A stretch of 64,000 nt of DNA from Amanita rubescens. Taxonomy: Eukaryota; Basidiomycota; Agaricomycetes; Agaricales; Amanitaceae. Below are positions 60,342 to 64,000 of this stretch, in pieces. The stretch is from positions 1,240,001 through 1,304,000 of the forward strand of contig WION01000002.1 in assembly GCA_015039365.1 (NCBI GenBank). Direction: 5' to 3'. Positions within the stretch are counted from its first letter, which is position 1. The number at the start of each line of letters is the position of its first letter. Made by a program: the position numbers and the translations under genes. The notes under the pieces were generated by a model, which did not search any database, was not told where the DNA came from, and saw nothing but the letters and a program-made list of their open reading frames with translations.

Positions 60342-61082
60342 CTATTGAAAATGCGATTCCTTTGGTCGGCGGTCGGCCAACGAGCAAGTAGAATGCGCAG
60401 ACCTGGTAGACTGTTTCTGAATGAATCGGTCAAGCTCGTCTCCAGGGTTAGAGTTCTCTGCCTGGCTCACAGTGGCTGCAGACAGATATTTCTGACACGG
60501 CCACTGCAAAGGACTACGAGCGTTCGACGTTGGATCTTCGGCTCCGAGTGGCCCTACCCACAAATGGTGCGCAACCCAGCCGAGATTCTGTTTCTGGCAC
60601 TCAGCTTTAGGGGGTACGAGGTGGGTGTCGGAAAATTGCATCCTGAATGAAGTCGTAGCAGGTTCGATATCATCAAATATGTGCTCACCCGCATCCACTA
60701 TGGAATGCAAAGGCGAGCAAAGCGTTTTGGGAATGGATAGACGAGGAGCAAAAGAATAAGACGAGAGTGGATGGGAAGTGCGACCATCCTCTCTTCGACT
60801 CCTAGATATTCCTTGAGACGTGGAACCAGTCTGTCGATTTATTGTCCCATCAGAGACGTGATTGAGTAACGGACCACTTGGATCCATTCCGAGTTCATGG
60901 AGGAGATCGTAGAGCTAGAAGGGCCAATACGGATACCCGTAGAGCACGTCCCCATGAATTTTATATGCGTATGCTTCAGCTTCTCAAAGGCGAGCAACAA
61001 TGGAGATCACGAGACTAGGAGACCCATACCATATAAGCGGAAAATCAGTTTGCTGTGAATGCAGAGCGCCATAATTGGCCAT
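60342..61082 (-). CDS. Hypothetical protein, two exons
   Basis: A possible first exon begins MANYGALHSQQTDFPLIW and joins, over a 50-90 bp intron, to LYDLLHELGMDPSGPLLNHV at about 60915. The second exon is Ser/Pro/Arg-rich (GISRSRREDGRTSHP) with a middle segment LHSIVDAGEHIFDDIEP. It stops at 60342 or splices further. I recognise no domain. Frames between 60030 and 60340 on the same strand are open too, so the 3' end is uncertain. Coding status is plausible but not proven. Confidence 0.4.
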
Positions 61083-61238
61083 TGTCAAGCAGAGAATGCA
61101 AGAATATAGGGATACCTCCGTGGCGAGTCGTGAATGTATTTCATCGTAAATCTGTGCTCAGCGCTGGCTAGGAAAACATATAAGTTTCAAGCGATCTGCT
61201 TTATTACCGAAGCAAGGAGAAACATTTCAATTTATTGC

Positions 61239-61634
61239 TCATGTAGATCCCAGTGCCTTGGGCATGTTTAGTCCGACTCGGTTCGCAGTCGCTTTGATCC
61301 GTTCTTCAGACGTATAGTCGGACAAAGGGTTGTAGCGGTGCAATAAGACCTGAAAAGTGAGATAAAATAGGAAAGAAATGCATGCCAGCCTACCTTGTGC
61401 TCCCTTTGTGAGCGCAGGAACAGAACAGCGCTTTCGAGGTCTTGAACGCTTTCCGACTTTCGAGCAAGCTCGACTATCGACCGCATTTGCCTCTGTACAT
61501 CCTGGTTCTTTCGGCCTGGTGTAATAGCCTGAGTAAAGTTAAGCGGGAGGCAATTTGTAGTTGACTATGATGCAACGCACAGATCTTTTGAGCTCATTCA
61601 GGATTCCGCGGTACAGCTGAGCATGCCGAGACAT
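61239..61634 (-). CDS. FMC1: FMC1-like mitochondrial complex V assembly protein (LYR type)
   Basis: Starts MSRHAQLYRGILNELKRS, containing the LYR tripeptide of the LYRM family. Fmc1 helps assemble the F1 part of ATP synthase with Atp12. An intron near 61527-61580 leads to GRKNQDVQRQMRSIVELARKS, then LESAVLFLRSQREHK. A second intron (about 61349-61395) leads to VLLHRYNPLSDYTSEERI and RVGLNMPKALGST. TGA at 61239-61241. About 105 residues, usual for the family. Divergent from the RRM gene. Confidence 0.85.
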
Positions 61635-61873
61635 CTTCAATGATGTGGCTGTGACAATAGTCACGTAAGTTGATGGTCACAAAGGAAATGCAGCGCTTAA
61701 GCGCAGGCTAGTGAATCAAAGCAGGCAACCATCAACCAGGCTGGCCGCGAAGCAGCTTAGGCCGCCCGCAGTTATTTAAGCCTGATTTGATTCCCTGCCC
61801 AACATTGAGATCAGGTCCGGATCTATTTGTACATCCAACATTTATTCTCACTGTTTATTACCACACACCACCC

Positions 61874-62582
61874 ATGCGATACGGCTGCAAACATATTAGT
61901 GACGTGAGCTCCGAATCCTCTTCTTCGAAGTCCACAGGATCAGTCAGTGCCCAAACATCATCCATCATTCGATTTTCTAAGACGCAAAATAGCAAACACG
62001 CAAGAACAATCGCAAGACCATTAAACAAAGGAGGCGTAGTAAATCGCGCGACGTGGAAACAAAGCGAGGTGCTGCCAAAGACGCAGCAAAGCGGAGTCAC
62101 CGAAGAGAAACAATAAGCAAAGTAAAAAGATGGGACTATACATTCGTGTATGTCGGTAATGTTAGTGTGGCCGCGTTTATTTTTCTCTTGTTTCGGAAAT
62201 TGATCGCTATTGGTAGATTGACCCATCCATTGGCGAGCGTCGGCTACATGAATATTTCTCGAAATGTGGGAAGGTCTACCGTATACAACTTCGTTGTAGC
62301 CGCGGCCAAGCAATTAATATAGGCGTCCCGGTTCCCAAAAACGTACGGACGAGCAGGGACCGTCAATACGCCACCATTGAATTCAAGGACTACCGGGGAG
62401 CTAGGAATGCCCTGCATCTGAACGGTAAGGAATTAGACGGTTGCGAACTTGTCGTGAGTCATTTCAAACCTCTCTGTGGTCACTTAAAGGGGTCTGGATG
62501 AATGTAGGTAACGATCTCGCCAACGGACCTTCCAGAGGTGCAGGATATTGTTGATAGTGAGCCAAGACTTACTACCACGTAA
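61874..62582 (+). CDS. RRM-domain RNA-binding protein
   Basis: Four exons give one frame. MRYGCKHISD and a Ser-rich stretch are joined by an intron (about 61939-61990) to a very basic region, RKNNRKTIKQRRRSKSRD. An RRM follows: FVYVGNV (RNP2-like), an intron at 62166-62217, then IDPSIGERRLHEYFSKCG and QYATIEFKDYRGARNAL (RNP1-like). The last intron (62454-62507) starts at GTGAGT and joins ELV to VTISPTDLPEVQDIV. TAA at 62580-62582. About 180 residues. I recognise the layout as a recurring agaric RRM family with no known role. On the opposite strand an open frame of 150 codons overlaps it; I treat that as a shadow. Confidence 0.75.
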
Positions 62583-63213
62583 CCCCTTGATGATCGGTCT
62601 AGTGCGGATTTCAGAAATTAAGAAGAGAACCTCCAAGACAAATGTGTCAGACGAGCTACCTCGAGCGAGCGCAAGGTAAATCAAATCACGTTGAACATAC
62701 GTCATGTTGAAGCGGAGCATTTACTAGAGCACTCGAGAAGCGACCTACGGAAGAAGTCATAGATGTAGCACAGAAATGTCGGGCTGATCGCCATCGAGTA
62801 TTTGGTATTTCCTTCGCCAAATGTGTAGCATAATACCCGCGGCATGTATTCGTACGGGATAAAATAGGATCGTCTAATGTGGAGGCAGCTTACTACTAGC
62901 ACTAAGCGCTAAAGCGCGCGCTAACCGCTTACTCGGCGACTTAAAACGAGTAAAACGGTCCCAGGACGCTATTGGACTTAAGTTTGTCCCTCTCCACTCA
63001 CTGACTCATTTGTCCCACCATCGGTGGATCCTTTTATTCTATCCTCCTAATTGCATGGCAGCCGCCCAGTGACCTATCTTTTAGAGGTGAGGTTTCTATC
63101 GTGCACTCTTTCGAATTCACCATTCCGGCTTACCAACCATCATACATCATGAACACTATTACCAGTTTCGTCCACCGATTGTTGCGAAACATTAGCATTT
63201 CCCTTGTTCCGCT
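62583..63213. other. Promoter/leader interval of the last gene
   Basis: No gene seen apart from the small upstream frame at 63149. A GC-rich partly palindromic stretch, AAGCGCTAAAGCGCGCGC, is at about 62904-62921. Confidence 0.45.
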
Positions 63214-63235
63214 ATGGCAAGGAGTGCTACTTTGA
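63149..63235 (+). promoter_or_regulatory. Upstream ORF overlapping the last gene's start
   Basis: A 28-codon frame (MNTITSFVHRLL...) begins 65 bp before the main ATG and ends at TGA 63233-63235, 19 bp inside the main coding region in another frame. If it is in the mRNA it would reduce translation of the main frame. Confidence 0.4.
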
Positions 63236-64000
63236 ATCCTGCTTCCGTTCCATTCTTTCCCGGGGGCATGCGTGGCGGGGGCGAAGAGAGTGGTGTGGGC
63301 TTGCGGTTTAGCAACCAGCCGGCGCAGGGACCTAGGGAGCAAGATCAGAATTCTATCTCGTCCTTGTCTATCTCTCCTACAGAGTATCGCTCAGTCACAT
63401 CTTCTCCTTCGCCGTCGGCAAGACGTGACTATGCTCTCGCTCAATCACCAGAACCACTCGACGTATCTCAATCATCAGCGGCCAACCGGCAGGCGAGTAA
63501 CTCGAAATATACCGCATTAGAGCCGAAGACGCAGTTCGATTCCAGCATAGCGACCATGCTGACCGCGATTCCCACCGACTTTGAGGTAGGGGAGAGCACA
63601 TCAAGTCCTAACGTAACAGGGACGAAAATGCAAATGTCAGGATCCATTATCCACTCCTTGCAGCACAACCATGAAAATACTGCCACACCGCCCGTATCCG
63701 TCAGCTTCAGCGGTACCTCTTCTCAGATTAGCGGATTTCATTCTGTATCCCCAGTTTCGTCCTTGGATTCAGGTAGTCACTTCTCTGCGGCTTATGATAA
63801 CCAGACTAGTGCCTTTGATGCTCAGCTAAGAACGTCTCCCTTGATTCGAGATATACTAGATCGCCTCAATCGCTGCGAAACGTTTGCAATCGAAATACAA
63901 CACGACCTTGGCGAAGTCCATAGGAAAGTTAACTTGCTTTTAGAACGTGCTCTGGTTACAAATGCTCAGCCGGAGTTCAAGGATCCATTCGCCCCTAGAC
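63214..64000 (+). CDS. Disordered protein with PAM2-like motif, 5' part
   Basis: An uninterrupted frame of 262 codons from ATG 63214 to the window end, so the 3' part is missing. Near the start is ATLNPASVPFFPGG, which fits the PAM2 consensus (L-N-P-x-A/S-x-x-F-x-P) that binds the MLLE domain of poly(A)-binding protein. Most of the rest is Ser/Thr/Pro/Gln-rich and probably disordered. The last visible part, LIRDILDRLNRCE to HRKVNLLLERA, has a heptad pattern suggesting a coiled coil. No catalytic domain in view. I do not recognise the family; an mRNA-linked role is inferred from the PAM2 match only. Confidence 0.65.
   Translation, partial: MARSATLNPASVPFFPGGMRGGGEESGVGLRFSNQPAQGPREQDQNSISSLSISPTEYRSVTSSPSPSARRDYALAQSPEPLDVSQSSAANRQASNSKYTALEPKTQFDSSIATMLTAIPTDFEVGESTSSPNVTGTKMQMSGSIIHSLQHNHENTATPPVSVSFSGTSSQISGFHSVSPVSSLDSGSHFSAAYDNQTSAFDAQLRTSPLIRDILDRLNRCETFAIEIQHDLGEVHRKVNLLLERALVTNAQPEFKDPFAPR

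Noticed and set aside
61858..62313. 150-codon minus-strand frame opposite the RRM gene
   Set aside because: The plus strand gives a coherent four-exon RRM protein with good splice sites. The minus frame has no domain and is a shadow.
1..64000. tRNA, rRNA or CRISPR features
   Set aside because: I saw no tRNA B-box with matching arms, no rRNA stretch and no spaced direct-repeat array.

Overview
The window is nuclear DNA of a filamentous basidiomycete, most likely an Agaricomycete. Genes are packed tightly on both strands. Introns are short (about 48-70 bp, GT..AG with a CTRAC/CTAAY-like branch site). The protein families also point this way: a fungal chitin synthase, Sla1, Nem1, a Crinkler-type protein, a BTB protein ending in the agaric-style VKRTI tail, a Plavaka-family transposase and a DUF6532-like protein. 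Nearly every gene is a multi-exon model that I rebuilt by joining exons by eye. Outer limits are start and stop codons unless stated, and UTRs were not placed.

Layout. 1-9.2 kb holds the 3' end of an RTP1/TANGO6-like gene, TRAPPC2L, translation termination factor eRF3 and endocytic adaptor SLA1. 9.2-18.4 kb holds a large SEC7 ARF-GEF, deoxyhypusine synthase and a divergent 14-3-3 protein. 19.4-22.8 kb is a Crinkler (CRN)-type gene with header, NLS-like linker, P-loop NTPase and nuclease-like C-terminus. 23.5-30.2 kb holds a six-knuckle GIS2/CNBP protein, COQ10 and a chitin synthase. 30.4-39.7 kb holds a small Spo12-like protein, two paralogous Dal5-type MFS transporters that flank an alanyl-tRNA editing protein and a RING protein, and the Nem1 phosphatase. 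40-44.7 kb holds SNF7, ceramide synthase LAG1, U1A/U2B'' and a DJ-1/Hsp31-like protein.

44.8-53.5 kb is the accessory part. An SRPK-like kinase gene is split by a 7.19-kb element with 51-bp terminal inverted repeats. The element carries an apparently intact Plavaka-type transposase on the minus strand and a second, many-exon DUF6532-like gene on the plus strand. A MITE-like hairpin element then sits just upstream of MOB1. 54.3-64 kb holds MOB1, a BTB protein, DBP8, a DUF302-like protein, a hypothetical protein, FMC1, an RRM protein and the start of a disordered protein with a PAM2-like motif.

Most genes are core housekeeping: membrane traffic (TRAPPC2L, SLA1, SEC7, SNF7), lipid synthesis (NEM1, LAG1), translation (eRF3, DHS, alanyl-tRNA editing) and splicing or ribosome biogenesis. 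They form no operon-like pathway. The best leads are the two-gene transposon inside an already frameshifted kinase, the CRN gene next to an unusual 14-3-3, and a very tight eRF3-TRAPPC2L junction where a possible intron would join the two genes in frame.
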